DNA from: Candidatus Obscuribacterales bacterium
GTDB taxonomy: Bacteria > Cyanobacteriota > Vampirovibrionia > Obscuribacterales > Obscuribacteraceae
Length of the DNA stretch: 64,000 nucleotides
Direction of reading: 5' to 3'
NCBI GenBank assembly: GCA_019637435.1
Contig: JAHBVO010000003.1
Location: forward strand, 248,001-312,000
This document shows, piece after piece, positions 1 to 8,218 of this stretch (its first letter is position 1; each line of letters begins with the position of its first letter). Under the pieces are notes generated by a model. The model ran no database searches. It saw nothing but the letters and a program-made list of their open reading frames with translations, and was not told where the DNA came from. The translations under genes and the position numbers were made by a program.

Positions 1-1
1 A

Positions 2-361
2 CCGGTCGTCATCCGTCTGCATACGCAGGTTTTTGTGCCGTACGCACCTCTTTCTGCCAGTCGCGGTAACATCCTGGCGCGCGACAAACACACCTGCCAG
101 TACTGTTCCACCAAACGCGGCGAGATGACGCTCGACCACGTTATCCCTCGCTCTCGCGGCGGCGGGTCCACCTGGGAAAACCTCGTCACCGCCTGCCAGA
201 AGTGCAACGCACGCAAGGGCGATCGCAGCCTGAGCGAATCTGGCATGAAGTTGCTTTCTACCCCGGCGCGTCCGCGCGACCGGATGTCATTCCTGATCAT
301 GAAACACCGGTCGCAAAACCCGGCGTTCGAGAGCTGGTCGCGTTACCTCAAGGTTTCGTGA
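2..361 (+). CDS. HNH endonuclease, 5' end outside window
   Basis: C-terminal part of an HNH-family nuclease of the common bacterial 'CQYC...DHVIPRSRGG...CNARKG' type. The frame is open from base 2, and the residues before the first internal GTG (position 35) fit the usual family N-terminal stretch (VIRLHTQVFVPY), so the true start lies upstream of the window. The CQYC pair and the later CxxCN pair form the zinc knuckle, and LDHVIPRSRGG carries the HNH histidines. The family nicks or cuts DNA and is usually chromosomal, of uncertain physiological role. The next gene starts 34 bases downstream on the same strand and could be cotranscribed. Confidence 0.88.
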   Translation, partial: PVVIRLHTQVFVPYAPLSASRGNILARDKHTCQYCSTKRGEMTLDHVIPRSRGGGSTWENLVTACQKCNARKGDRSLSESGMKLLSTPARPRDRMSFLIMKHRSQNPAFESWSRYLKVS

Positions 362-395
362 TTCTCCTCGAAGAATAAACAGAAAGAGAAATCGC

Positions 396-2003
396 ATGAG
401 CACAGAATCGAACCACGGATCGGCCACGCCGCTCCGCGAACTCTACGCGCCGCGTCAGCCGTTCAACTCCGGCATGCTGCGTGTCTCCGAGTTGCACGAG
501 ATTTATTTCGAGGAGAGCGGCAATCCCAATGGAAAGCCGGTCGTCTTCGTCCATGGTGGTCCCGGTGGTGGCACTGACCCGAGTCAACGGGGCTTCTTCA
601 ACCCCGACGTCTACCGCATCGTCCTGTTCGACCAGCGCGGCTGCGGCAAGAGTCTGCCGTATGCGTCGCTCGTCGACAACACGACCTGGGACCTGGTCGA
701 GGATATGGAGAAGTTGCGCAAGCATCTCGGTATCGCTCGCTGGCAGGTCTTCGGCGGCTCATGGGGCAGCACGCTGGCGCTCGCGTATGCGGAAACGCAT
801 CCGGAGTTCGTCACCGAGCTCGTCCTGCGGGGCATCTTCCTGGTCCGTAAGCAGGAGATCGACTGGTTCTACCAGCGCGGCGCCAGCGCCATCTACCCGG
901 ATGCCTGGGAGCATTATCTGAAGGCCATCCCGGCGTCGGAGCACGGCGACCTCGTCTCGGCTTATCATAAGCGCCTGACGTCCGACGACCCGGCTGTGCG
1001 TCTCGCTGCCGCGAAGGCATGGAGCATCTGGGAAGGCAGCACCAGCAAGCTCTACACCGATCCGAAGTTCCTCTCACGCTACGCCGCCGACGATTTCGCC
1101 GTCGCGTTCGCCCGCATCGAATGCCACTACTTCGTCAACAAGGGCTTCATGCGCGAAGGTCAGCTGCTCGAAGACGTGCACAAGATCCGGCACATTCCGA
1201 CCGTGATCGTCCAGGGCCGTTATGACGTCGTCTGTCCGATCGAGTCGGCGTGGGCGCTGCACCGCGCGTTCCCCGAGGCTCAACTGGTGGTCGTCAATGA
1301 TGCCGGTCATTCCGCCAAGGAGCCGGGCAACGCCTCTGCTTTGATCGAAGCGACCGATAGGTTTGCAGCCAATTTCGTCGCCGAGGTCGAAACCGTTGCC
1401 GCGGCGCCGGCAGCCGCCGACACCGCTGGCGATACCACGCAGCGTTGCGTTTTCCTCGATCGCGATGGTGTCATCAACGTCGGCATCAACGTCACGCAAG
1501 CGTCCGACTTCCAGCTCATCCCAGGCTCAAAGGACGCGATTGCGAGATTGAAGCAAGCCGGCTTCAAAGTCGTGGTCGCGACTAACCAGGGCGGACTTGG
1601 AGAAAACCTTGACGGGTCGATTCGCTGGAAGGCCCACCCGCTTTCGCGCAAGGCGCTCGGCGAGATTCACGCGCGCATGCTCGAGCTTCTCGGCGAGGAA
1701 GCCAAGCCGGATGCCATCAAGGTCTGCCCGCACTCCAAGTCGGTGGACTGTCCGTGCCGCAAACCGGCTCCCGGTATGCTCAACGAGGCAGCCGGCGAAC
1801 TTAACATCGACCTGAAGCGTTCCTTCATGGTCGGCGACCGTGACACGGATGTGGCGACTGGTATCGCGGCTGGTGCTACCGGTATCCTGGTTCTCAGCGG
1901 ACCCGACGGCGACAAGGCGAAGGATAAGGATCGTGTTCCCGATGGAACGCCGGTCGTCCCCTCGCTCAAGGAAGCCACCGACTGGATTCTGCTGCAGAAC
2001 TAA
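396..2003 (+). CDS. Proline iminopeptidase fused to GmhB-like HAD phosphatase
   Basis: A 535-residue two-enzyme fusion. Residues 1-330 are a proline iminopeptidase-type alpha/beta hydrolase: oxyanion motif HGGPGGG (53-59), nucleophile elbow GGSWGS with Ser122, acid Asp277 in GRYDVV, and His305 in DAGHS. The family removes N-terminal proline from peptides. After an Ala-rich linker (331-349), residues 350-535 are a HAD phosphatase of the heptose-1,7-bisphosphate/histidinol-phosphatase group: DRDGVIN (Asp355, Asp357), TNQ near 397, the zinc-binding CPH...CPCRKP (444-456) and GDRDTD (480-485). All catalytic residues of both halves look intact. Free-standing members are about 310 and 180 residues, so both are complete. 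The start has an AAAGAGAA-type ribosome site. I do not know this fusion from other bacteria. Confidence 0.9.
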   Translation: MSTESNHGSATPLRELYAPRQPFNSGMLRVSELHEIYFEESGNPNGKPVVFVHGGPGGGTDPSQRGFFNPDVYRIVLFDQRGCGKSLPYASLVDNTTWDLVEDMEKLRKHLGIARWQVFGGSWGSTLALAYAETHPEFVTELVLRGIFLVRKQEIDWFYQRGASAIYPDAWEHYLKAIPASEHGDLVSAYHKRLTSDDPAVRLAAAKAWSIWEGSTSKLYTDPKFLSRYAADDFAVAFARIECHYFVNKGFMREGQLLEDVHKIRHIPTVIVQGRYDVVCPIESAWALHRAFPEAQLVVVNDAGHSAKEPGNASALIEATDRFAANFVAEVETVAAAPAAADTAGDTTQRCVFLDRDGVINVGINVTQASDFQLIPGSKDAIARLKQAGFKVVVATNQGGLGENLDGSIRWKAHPLSRKALGEIHARMLELLGEEAKPDAIKVCPHSKSVDCPCRKPAPGMLNEAAGELNIDLKRSFMVGDRDTDVATGIAAGATGILVLSGPDGDKAKDKDRVPDGTPVVPSLKEATDWILLQN

Positions 2004-2015
2004 AGTTGGAAACCG

Positions 2016-2048
2016 CTGAAGAAGTTGGCCCAAAGCCAACTTCTTCAG
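2016..2048 (+). terminator. Hairpin after the peptidase/HAD fusion
   Basis: A 14-bp perfect stem (CTGAAGAAGTTGGC paired with its complement) around a five-base loop starts 13 bases after the stop codon. It is followed by TCTCCC rather than a T-run, so it may be a weak terminator or an mRNA 3' end stabiliser. Confidence 0.6.
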
Positions 2049-2062
2049 TCTCCCGAGATTGC

Positions 2063-2286
2063 CTACTATACAAGACAGGACAAGCGAATTCCGCGATGGC
2101 AGACAACGTACGGATCGCAGGCGCTAGGACGGTCAAATCTCCTCTCGTTGTCTATCGCTCGATGACGATTTTCAGTAAATCCGGCATCGAGCGATAGACA
2201 ACATGGCCTGGCTCTGAACGGAAGACTTCAGAAAGCGTCTCTGGTAGGCACTTTTGAGAATTTTTCTATCTTATCCTGTATAGTAG
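2063..2286. repeat. TATAGTAG-family hairpin element, full copy A
   Basis: Intergenic element of 224 bp beginning CTACTATA and ending TATAGTAG. In the middle a perfect 17-bp stem (2148-2164 with 2185-2201, TTGTCTATCGCTCGATG) encloses the family's 22-bp imperfect palindrome (2164-2185). It lies between two convergent genes. Its left end (GCCTACTATACAA) is shared with copy E at 27241 and its right end (ATCCTGT.ATAGTAG) also resembles copy E, so A and E form a subfamily. No transposase or ORF is inside. Confidence 0.85.
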
Positions 2287-2312
2287 TAAAATCCCTTGTC
2301 CTGTTGAGTCGA

Positions 2313-3143
2313 TTAGCCGATTTCGATCAGTTCCGTTTCCGAATAGAAATATTGTTTCGGGGAGATTGGATGGGGCGAGGATTCGAACATCTCTTGCACG
2401 AACGTTCTCATCTTAACGAGGTCTTCTTGGGAATCTTCGCCGCAAATTACCAGGATGTCTCGTGCGGGCACGGCAACGATTGGGCTGCCCTTGACCATAT
2501 CGGTCATGTTTCTCATGAACTTTCGGTTCAACAGTAGTCCCGATTCGAAATCGCGTCCTGAAGCCAGAACCCAGAGAGTCGGTCCGCCCTTTAGCGATAT
2601 TTCTCCACCCAAAAGGTCTTTCAAATTTTGAACAGCTTTCTCGCGCAAGTCGCTGTCATCGAGGGGAACGCTTGAGCGACCTTCCGGAGACAAATAGCCG
2701 ACGGCGGCTCGTGAGTTTATACCATAAACCATTGAAAGGTCCGCACCAAGCGATTCTCGAACAAGTTTTTGTCCGATCTTCTCCTCCATCTGGTCGACTT
2801 CCTCGGTTCTTCGAATCAACGGAATCAAGTTGTTTTCAACGTCTTGCGAGGACAGAGATGTCAGTTTAGTCGAATCGCGCATTGTGGTAATTTGCGGTTC
2901 GATGAAGGCGAGCCGCTTGCCGGGCTGATCCTTGCAAGCTCTCCAAACGTTTTCCAGGTTTAACTGTGCTGTAAGGGTTTCTCCTGACTGCGATGGGATT
3001 TGAGCCTCGATGCGGAGCGCGCCAACCACGTTCGCCAGTGCGCCCGCGACTGATGACTGAATCAGGTTTGCGTAGATGTTCGTGAAAGTCTCATCGTCCA
3101 GATCGGATGATTCGAGCTTATCGAAATCAGGTTCCAGATTCAT
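2313..3143 (-). CDS. DUF1444 family protein
   Basis: A 276-residue cytoplasmic protein with no signal peptide or membrane segment. It follows the DUF1444 (UPF0354) pattern: an N-terminal 'LIPLIRRTEEV' block, central 'REsLgADLSMVYGI', then 'NLKDLLG', 'SGLLLNRKFM' and 'PIVAVPARDILVICG' in the usual order. The family's biochemical role is unknown. It begins 19 bases after the TPR gene on the same strand, so the two form an operon and probably act together. The acidic first 30 residues are extra to the family core and may be an interaction tail. Confidence 0.75.
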   Translation of the reverse strand: MNLEPDFDKLESSDLDDETFTNIYANLIQSSVAGALANVVGALRIEAQIPSQSGETLTAQLNLENVWRACKDQPGKRLAFIEPQITTMRDSTKLTSLSSQDVENNLIPLIRRTEEVDQMEEKIGQKLVRESLGADLSMVYGINSRAAVGYLSPEGRSSVPLDDSDLREKAVQNLKDLLGGEISLKGGPTLWVLASGRDFESGLLLNRKFMRNMTDMVKGSPIVAVPARDILVICGEDSQEDLVKMRTFVQEMFESSPHPISPKQYFYSETELIEIG

Positions 3144-3162
3144 TTTCGTCCTCGATAGTGAT

Positions 3163-4497
3163 CTACGGTTGATAGAGTTGTTGATCTTCCGGAATGTTCA
3201 ACGCGCGCCAGGTTCCGGTGATGACTGGTACTCCTGGTCCGTGAATGCGGTCGGCTTCTTGCGCTCTGCCTGTGCTTCTGAGCAAGTTTGCCAGACTGCG
3301 TCCTAAACCTTTTGTCTCCGGATGGTCGGGACCGAGGGTCTTCTGTCTGATGCTGAGCGCTTGTCTGTATAGAGGCTCAGCATCCTTGAAGCGAACCTGG
3401 ATGTGATAAAGAGTTCCAAGATTGTGCAACGCGGTCGCGTAATCAGGGTGTTCAGTGCCAAAAATCTTGGCGTAAATCTCCACGCATTTTTTCGTTAGTG
3501 GTTCCGCTTCATTGAAACGGTTGAGCTGGTAGTAGAGCCGAGCCAGATTGTTCAGCGAACGAGCAACTACGATGTGTTGGGCGCCCAGGTGTTTGACTTT
3601 GATGTCGATAGCTCGCCTGTAGAACTGTTCCGCGGCGTCGTGGCGCTCTTGCGCGCAGAGCGAGTCTGCGAAGCTGTCTAGCGCGTAAGCCAATCGTCTG
3701 GGATCTTCGTTTGCAAACGGTTCAAAGTAGCGAACGGTCGCGGCCCAGATTGCCTCGGCATCTGAGAGACGACGTTCATTATCCGCCATCTCAGCCATTC
3801 TTCGAAGGTTTTCCCAGCGGGCAACCGCCAGTCCTAGCGGTTCACGAACTGGTTTCACCGGTGGTGGCAGTGGGATTGGAGGTGAAACGTTCTCGCTCGT
3901 TCCACGCTGCTCGCCGCGCCGTCCAGGAGGCGGTGGCGGAGGTGGAGGCGGCGGTGGGGGTGGTGGCGGAGGCGGAGCCGCGGGCTCTTCGGCTTTCGTC
4001 TTGGCCCAGTTTTTTGCGGTGATCAAAACTTCGCCTGATTTGAGTTTTTCAGCGTCTTCGACGCGCCCGCAAGCTCGAAGCAAATTTGAATAATTGCCGA
4101 GCAGTTTCGCTATATCCGGGTGATCCTTGCCGAGACGGCGTGTTTTTATGTCTAAAGCTTGCTGGTAAAACTCTTCCGCTTCCGGATATTTTTCCTGAAC
4201 ATGCAGAAGCATTGCCAGATTAGTCGCGATCACTCCGACGTCGTACTGGTCTTCGCCGAAAATTTCGGAATAAATCGCATGAAGCTGCCGGCAACAGTTC
4301 GTCGCGTCGGCGAAGCGACCCAGGTGCCAGTAAACCTCGGACAGACCCTCGAGAGTCAGCGCCGTCCGCCGGTCCGTGCGGTCAAAACGCTCAGCTTCTT
4401 TGAGTGCCTCTTTCCAGGCAAGCTCGGCATCCTGCAGCCGTTTTTGTTGCTGTGCTTCTTCCGCCTTGGATCTTAATGCGTCCCAAATCTCAGACAC
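3163..4497 (-). CDS. Kinesin-light-chain-type TPR protein with 17-proline tract
   Basis: A 444-residue protein with two blocks of 42-residue tetratricopeptide repeats (about 15-155 and 225-430; motifs such as 'HPDYATALHNLGTLYHIQVRFKDAEPLY' broken over repeats). They are separated by a Pro/Gly/Arg linker containing 17 consecutive prolines (about residues 175-191), encoded by mixed CCN codons. Such TPRs serve as protein-protein scaffolds. No signal peptide, so probably cytoplasmic. The GTG start at 4497 is supported by GAAGGGG seven bases upstream. First gene of a two-gene operon with the DUF1444 protein. A 17-proline run would normally stall ribosomes and need EF-P. Confidence 0.85.
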   Translation of the reverse strand: MSEIWDALRSKAEEAQQQKRLQDAELAWKEALKEAERFDRTDRRTALTLEGLSEVYWHLGRFADATNCCRQLHAIYSEIFGEDQYDVGVIATNLAMLLHVQEKYPEAEEFYQQALDIKTRRLGKDHPDIAKLLGNYSNLLRACGRVEDAEKLKSGEVLITAKNWAKTKAEEPAAPPPPPPPPPPPPPPPPPGRRGEQRGTSENVSPPIPLPPPVKPVREPLGLAVARWENLRRMAEMADNERRLSDAEAIWAATVRYFEPFANEDPRRLAYALDSFADSLCAQERHDAAEQFYRRAIDIKVKHLGAQHIVVARSLNNLARLYYQLNRFNEAEPLTKKCVEIYAKIFGTEHPDYATALHNLGTLYHIQVRFKDAEPLYRQALSIRQKTLGPDHPETKGLGRSLANLLRSTGRAQEADRIHGPGVPVITGTWRALNIPEDQQLYQP

Positions 4498-4641
4498 GTT
4501 TACGCCCCTTCAACTCTCTCAAGCACATTATGACAGGGGTTGCGTATCGTTTGAAAAGGTTTCGCCCCTGAATTTAGTGTAGTCAAGCGCCGCCACCGCT
4601 CTGGGGTTGATATGATTTTGAAATCAATTGAGGTCTATTAA

Positions 4642-4968
4642 ATGGCGACAGAAACCGCAGAACCAGTCACAGCAGAAAACTTTCACAAGCTTCCGCGCGG
4701 CTCTCAGCTTCTCATTGCGTACGCACTGTTTAACGACGTGTGGAAGATTCAACTGTTGAGAACCGACCGCGACATACTTGCGCTGTTGAATTCCGGTTGG
4801 CTCGTAGCGAAGCCAAGTGGCGCGCACGGATTTGTCAATGGCGTCTTCGAAGATTCCACCTGGGCCGCTTTTGAGACGATCGAAGATAAGATTCTCGGCA
4901 GCGTTACCGATGGTGAGATGGAGCGCTTTGTTGCCAGAAAGGGCAAAGAGTATCCCTGGCTCTGGTAA
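4642..4968 (+). CDS. Small hypothetical protein
   Basis: A 108-residue protein that I do not recognise. It has no signal peptide or membrane segment. The sequence is protein-like and well balanced: a helical hydrophobic start (residues 17-48, 'GSQLLIAYALFNDVWKIQLL'), a conserved-looking 'NSGWLVAKPSG' turn and an aromatic C-terminus ending YPWLW. GAGG ten bases before the ATG gives a plausible ribosome site. It is transcribed divergently from the TPR/DUF1444 operon, sharing a 144-bp intergenic region. Confidence 0.65.
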   Translation: MATETAEPVTAENFHKLPRGSQLLIAYALFNDVWKIQLLRTDRDILALLNSGWLVAKPSGAHGFVNGVFEDSTWAAFETIEDKILGSVTDGEMERFVARKGKEYPWLW

Positions 4969-5143
4969 AGTCCTGGAGCGAAACCGATTGCGCTCACCCT
5001 GCTGGTGGTATCGCTGGTGGTGCACTATTGTCAGGTGGAAAGGCGATATTTGTTTCACTTGAAACAGTTAATTTAAATTCGACTGCTTTTCCGATATATT
5101 GTTGAGATACACGACATTGATTTTGAAGTGGAGTTTGGTTCGA

Positions 5144-5242
5144 ATGACGCCCATCAGTAGCGCCGACAAAGTATGGTTCCTCCTCGGACTCGTTTTCCTG
5201 GTCTGGGTTTTGGCTGCCAGCGCGCACCACTTCGCCCAATAG
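5144..5242 (+). CDS. Single-span membrane microprotein (32 residues)
   Basis: A 32-codon frame: short polar N-terminus (MTPISSADK), one hydrophobic segment of about 18 residues (VWFLLGLVFLVWVLAASA) and a short HHFAQ tail. A GGAG lies ten bases upstream of the ATG, and a clean stem-loop terminator follows 24 bases after the stop. Together these argue for a real short transcript. A 103-residue frame runs antisense across it (4994-5305) but lacks a ribosome site. Function unknown. Confidence 0.5.
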   Translation: MTPISSADKVWFLLGLVFLVWVLAASAHHFAQ

Positions 5243-5266
5243 GCGATCTTTCAAGTTTAGACTTCC

Positions 5267-5294
5267 AAGCCGCTTGATTGGCGGCTTTTCGTTT
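5267..5294 (+). terminator. Rho-independent terminator
   Basis: A 7-bp GC-rich stem (AAGCCGC/GCGGCTT) with a 7-base loop is followed by TTCGTTTAG. It ends the short transcript encoding the 32-residue membrane peptide. Confidence 0.65.
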
Positions 5295-5384
5295 AGATTA
5301 GACATACTATACGATGTCGCTGGTTTTGGATGAAAACGAAACCACCCAGCCGGGGCCAGGTGATTCCGTCTCTACTGCGACGGA

Positions 5385-5597
5385 CTAGTGCCGTTTCGTA
5401 ATTGGAATTGCCTGAGACGCGGCGATTAAGCCGGCTAAGGGCACGTTCAATATCATCAAAACCGGATAGAGTTCACGAACTGCACTCCAGCCGATTGTCA
5501 GTGTTATGAAGAAACCGATTAGAAGCAACATCACGACGTAGACGGGCAGGAAGTAAAACGCGAACCAGTGAGTCAGAGCGCTCAGCGCTTTGAGCAT
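5385..5597 (-). CDS. Small two-span membrane protein
   Basis: A 70-residue protein with two hydrophobic segments (about residues 10-34 and 42-62) and a basic PITKRH C-terminus, typical of a small inner-membrane protein. The longest frame begins 20 codons further upstream. The internal ATG at 5597 is preferred because AGGAGGAG sits six bases ahead of it and the upstream residues (MITERCRRASAPLL) are not conserved-looking. Function unknown. Confidence 0.65.
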   Translation of the reverse strand: MLKALSALTHWFAFYFLPVYVVMLLLIGFFITLTIGWSAVRELYPVLMILNVPLAGLIAASQAIPITKRH

Positions 5598-5724
5598 GGT
5601 CTCCTCCTGTTGGGACAGGAGCGGTGCCGACGCGCGCCGGCACCGCTCTGTGATCAAAGTGGGCGTGTGAAGTGGATTAAACAGTCATGCCTTATAACGC
5701 AAAAACCGTCCGGCGCTGCAGCGG

Positions 5725-5937
5725 TTAACCGGCGCGGAATCTGGAAACCTTGAGCGGCTCCGGTTGCACCATGATTCCGCGCTTGAGCGGCGAATCGATG
5801 TTCAGACTGTCGCTGTGCGAGTCCGTTGGAGGGGTCGCCGGCATGATTGCCGTCTTGTGTTTCGGTTTTGCGGCATGGTAAGCGCCGATCACTGCGAAGG
5901 CGAACAGGGCGCAGGCGAGCCATCGCGACATACTCAT
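5725..5937 (-). CDS. Small membrane-anchored protein
   Basis: A 70-residue protein with an N-terminal hydrophobic stretch (WLACALFAFAVIGAYHA) that is either a signal peptide or an anchor. A polar, proline-containing tail follows, with 'PLKRGIMVQPEPL'. AAGGA six bases upstream supports the ATG at 5937. A strong 9-bp hairpin lies 26 bases upstream in the leader (5963-5986). Not recognised as a known family. Confidence 0.55.
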   Translation of the reverse strand: MSMSRWLACALFAFAVIGAYHAAKPKHKTAIMPATPPTDSHSDSLNIDSPLKRGIMVQPEPLKVSRFRAG

Positions 5938-5962
5938 AGAAGTCCTTGGGTTGAGGTGGTTG

Positions 5963-5986
5963 TATCAGGTGTCACCGCACCTGATA
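5963..5986. promoter_or_regulatory. Leader hairpin or operator-like dyad
   Basis: A perfect 9-bp inverted repeat TATCAGGTG/CACCTGATA around a 6-base loop lies 26 bases before the start of the small minus-strand gene ending at 5937. It could be a protein-binding site or an mRNA leader hairpin. No plus-strand gene precedes it, so a terminator role is unlikely. Confidence 0.4.
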
Positions 5987-6499
5987 CCGTCGTTTTGTTT
6001 ACTTACATCCTCGGATCAACTACCGGAACCGCTTGATACTGCCGACGCTTGGTCGACAATTTATCTTGTTGGTGATGTTCAGTAGATGGTTTAAGCGGTT
6101 TGGTCCAGACGTTGATAGGCGAGAATGTGCCTTAAATTATCGATTTACCTGAAGTCGATCAACGAATGTTGAACAAGTAAGAAGCGCCATAAGTGTCAGT
6201 CGAAAGTGCGTAAAACGGCTTGCAATGTAGATCTGTATAAACGAGCGGAACTTCTGGTACGAAAAGTTTGCTTTGCGTGCGCTTATGAATTGATATTGCA
6301 AGGTGGCGTTTGTCTGCAGACTTCAGAGGTATCGGTTGTGTCGGGACTGACTCGTTTTGGTCGAAATGCACCAGGGTGTACTATCTGATATCGTGAACGG
6401 GAGTGTAAGTTGGAATGCGCAGAAGGTTTATCACCAACCGCGCATTCCGAACCCCTCAACGAGCCGCTTGACACTCTTGCCTTGCGACCGTTTCAGCGA
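5987..6499. other. Intergenic region without a supported gene
   Basis: About 510 bp between the leader hairpin and the 3' end of the transporter gene. Open frames of 60-100 codons occur, but none has a ribosome site and a protein-like composition. AT-rich stretches around 6120-6180 could hold promoters, though I cannot assign one. Confidence 0.5.
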
Positions 6500-7879
6500 T
6501 CACTTGTCCTTGTCCTTCGCCTCCGACTCATCGCTCACGCCGCGCAGGAGCGGCAGGAGGAAGATGCATGCGGCGGTGAAGACGGCCGACACAAAAATCA
6601 GCGGCGTCAGCGTGTTGGCGAAAACGCTCACGTACAGCTTCGCGCCGACGATCGCGCTCACCTGAGTGGACGCGTTGTACACCGACATGAGCGCGGCGAA
6701 AGTGAAGCCCTCGGACTCCTCGGGGCAGGCTCGAGCAGCGACGGTGAGCACCGTCAGAACAGCGATCATTCCGGTCACCCCGAACACCAGGTTGAGCGCG
6801 ATTGCAATCGCCTGGGCGTGCGGCGTGGGCGCAATCAGCGACAGATACGCGAGCGTACCGATCACGCCGGTGACGACACAGAAGATGAGCTGGAACTTGA
6901 AGGTCTTCTTGGCGAAGTACTTTCCGTACACGAGTGAGCCGATGACGGACCCGACCGCGCTCACCGCACCGAGTTGACCGATGAAGTCCTGCGAGAACTT
7001 CAGCGTGTCGACCATGTGGTAATAGAACGGGGTTCCGAAGCTCGGGCTGAACTGGAACAGCGCGATGAACGCGGCGACCAGCCACAACGTCTTCGTGCGC
7101 AGCGCGAACAACGCCACGAGGAACGGCAGCGCCCAGATCGCGGTTTGTCCGAGGTAGACGAAACCGGCAATCATGCCTGCCGCGCCAAGCACCAGATACA
7201 GTGGCTTGACGCGCGACAGCGGCTTCACGAAAGTCTGTTTCAGACCCGCGAAATTCGCAGTCGCCTTTTCTTCTTTGATGATAAACCAGCTTGCCACCAT
7301 GACGGACAGCGGGGCCAGGAAGGTAATCATCGCCGAGATGGAGAGCGCCTTTGTCGGCGTGAAGGTGCTGCAGAGGTAGCCGCCCATCAGCGATGTTGCG
7401 ATGGCGGCCACGTAGAACCAGAACCACTGTACGCTCTGGAATCGTCCGGTGGCGTTGAGAGCCTTGCCCTTTTCGACCATGAGCGCGTCGACGATGACGT
7501 CCGACGCGGCTGTGCCGAACGCCGTGAGCATCATCGCGGTAACGATCATGGCAGGTGCCGTCAGCCCGGAGAGCCAGAGGAAGCCGAGGGCGGCGATACC
7601 ATTCATAGCCATCAGCCAGGTCTTGCGGCGGTAGCCCAGCAGCGGGACGTAGTCGCTTAGCAAGCCGTAGAGCGGTTTGATGATCCAGGGGAAGGTAAGA
7701 ATCGACAGATATTCAGTGACCTGTGCGGGGTCGAGACCAAGCGCTTCTTTGAAGAAGAACTGCATCGGCTGGCTAACCAGACCGCTTGCCTGTCCGAGCC
7801 CCTGCATGAAATACACAAGTCCAAAGTAAACGAGCATCAGGCCGATGCCGCGGCCTTTCTCATTGTTGGGCGAGCCCAT
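6500..7879 (-). CDS. BT1-family (folate/biopterin-type) MFS transporter
   Basis: A 459-residue integral membrane protein with about 12 predicted spans. The N-terminal signature fits the BT1/folate-biopterin transporter branch of the major facilitator superfamily: 'YFGLVYFMQGLG', a loop with 'LGLDPAQV', then 'FPWIIKPLYGLLSDYVPLLGYRRKTWL'. Plants, trypanosomatids and cyanobacteria use such carriers for folates or pterins. The substrate here cannot be told. The frame could start at 7951, but the ATG at 7879 has GAAAGGT eight bases upstream and fits the family start. The C-terminus is charged (SDESEAKDKDK). GC-rich codon use. Confidence 0.78.
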   Translation of the reverse strand: MGSPNNEKGRGIGLMLVYFGLVYFMQGLGQASGLVSQPMQFFFKEALGLDPAQVTEYLSILTFPWIIKPLYGLLSDYVPLLGYRRKTWLMAMNGIAALGFLWLSGLTAPAMIVTAMMLTAFGTAASDVIVDALMVEKGKALNATGRFQSVQWFWFYVAAIATSLMGGYLCSTFTPTKALSISAMITFLAPLSVMVASWFIIKEEKATANFAGLKQTFVKPLSRVKPLYLVLGAAGMIAGFVYLGQTAIWALPFLVALFALRTKTLWLVAAFIALFQFSPSFGTPFYYHMVDTLKFSQDFIGQLGAVSAVGSVIGSLVYGKYFAKKTFKFQLIFCVVTGVIGTLAYLSLIAPTPHAQAIAIALNLVFGVTGMIAVLTVLTVAARACPEESEGFTFAALMSVYNASTQVSAIVGAKLYVSVFANTLTPLIFVSAVFTAACIFLLPLLRGVSDESEAKDKDK

Positions 7880-8218
7880 GGTTGATACCTTTCCGAACCG
7901 CGCAGTAGCGAAGGCTTCGTTCCTGCAGTGTGTCGGCTCCGCCGACAGCACAACGCGAACTGACGATGCCGGAAAGGACGCTCGTCAGTTCATTGCAGGT
8001 ACGAGAAGACTTCGCTTTGATGGGCGCGGGTTAACGTTGCGAATGTGACACGAACGTCAGTGCCACTTTGATTGCGCGAACATCGCACAAAGACCTCCAG
8101 ACGAAAGGAGGGCGCAGCGTGATACCACATCCGGTGACATCACGCCATGCCTGATTGATGAGTCTGGGTCCGTTAGACTCACCGGCGATTCTCCTGATGA
8201 CGAGTTTCGGCGGTCTGC
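7880..8218. other. Intergenic region, no gene seen
   Basis: A stretch of 339 bp between the start of the transporter gene and the stop of the OsmC gene, both minus strand. It should carry the transporter promoter. I see no convincing consensus, and the short frames here are not protein-like. Confidence 0.45.

Noticed and set aside
4994..5305. 103-residue minus-strand frame opposite the 32-residue microprotein
   Set aside because: The first 50 residues look protein-like, but there is no ribosome site, its start overlaps the plus-strand terminator and the second half is not convincing. The plus-strand frame has better signals.
6159..6371. 70-residue minus-strand frame in the 6 kb intergenic region
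   Set aside because: No Shine-Dalgarno, no recognisable pattern, and composition like non-coding DNA.
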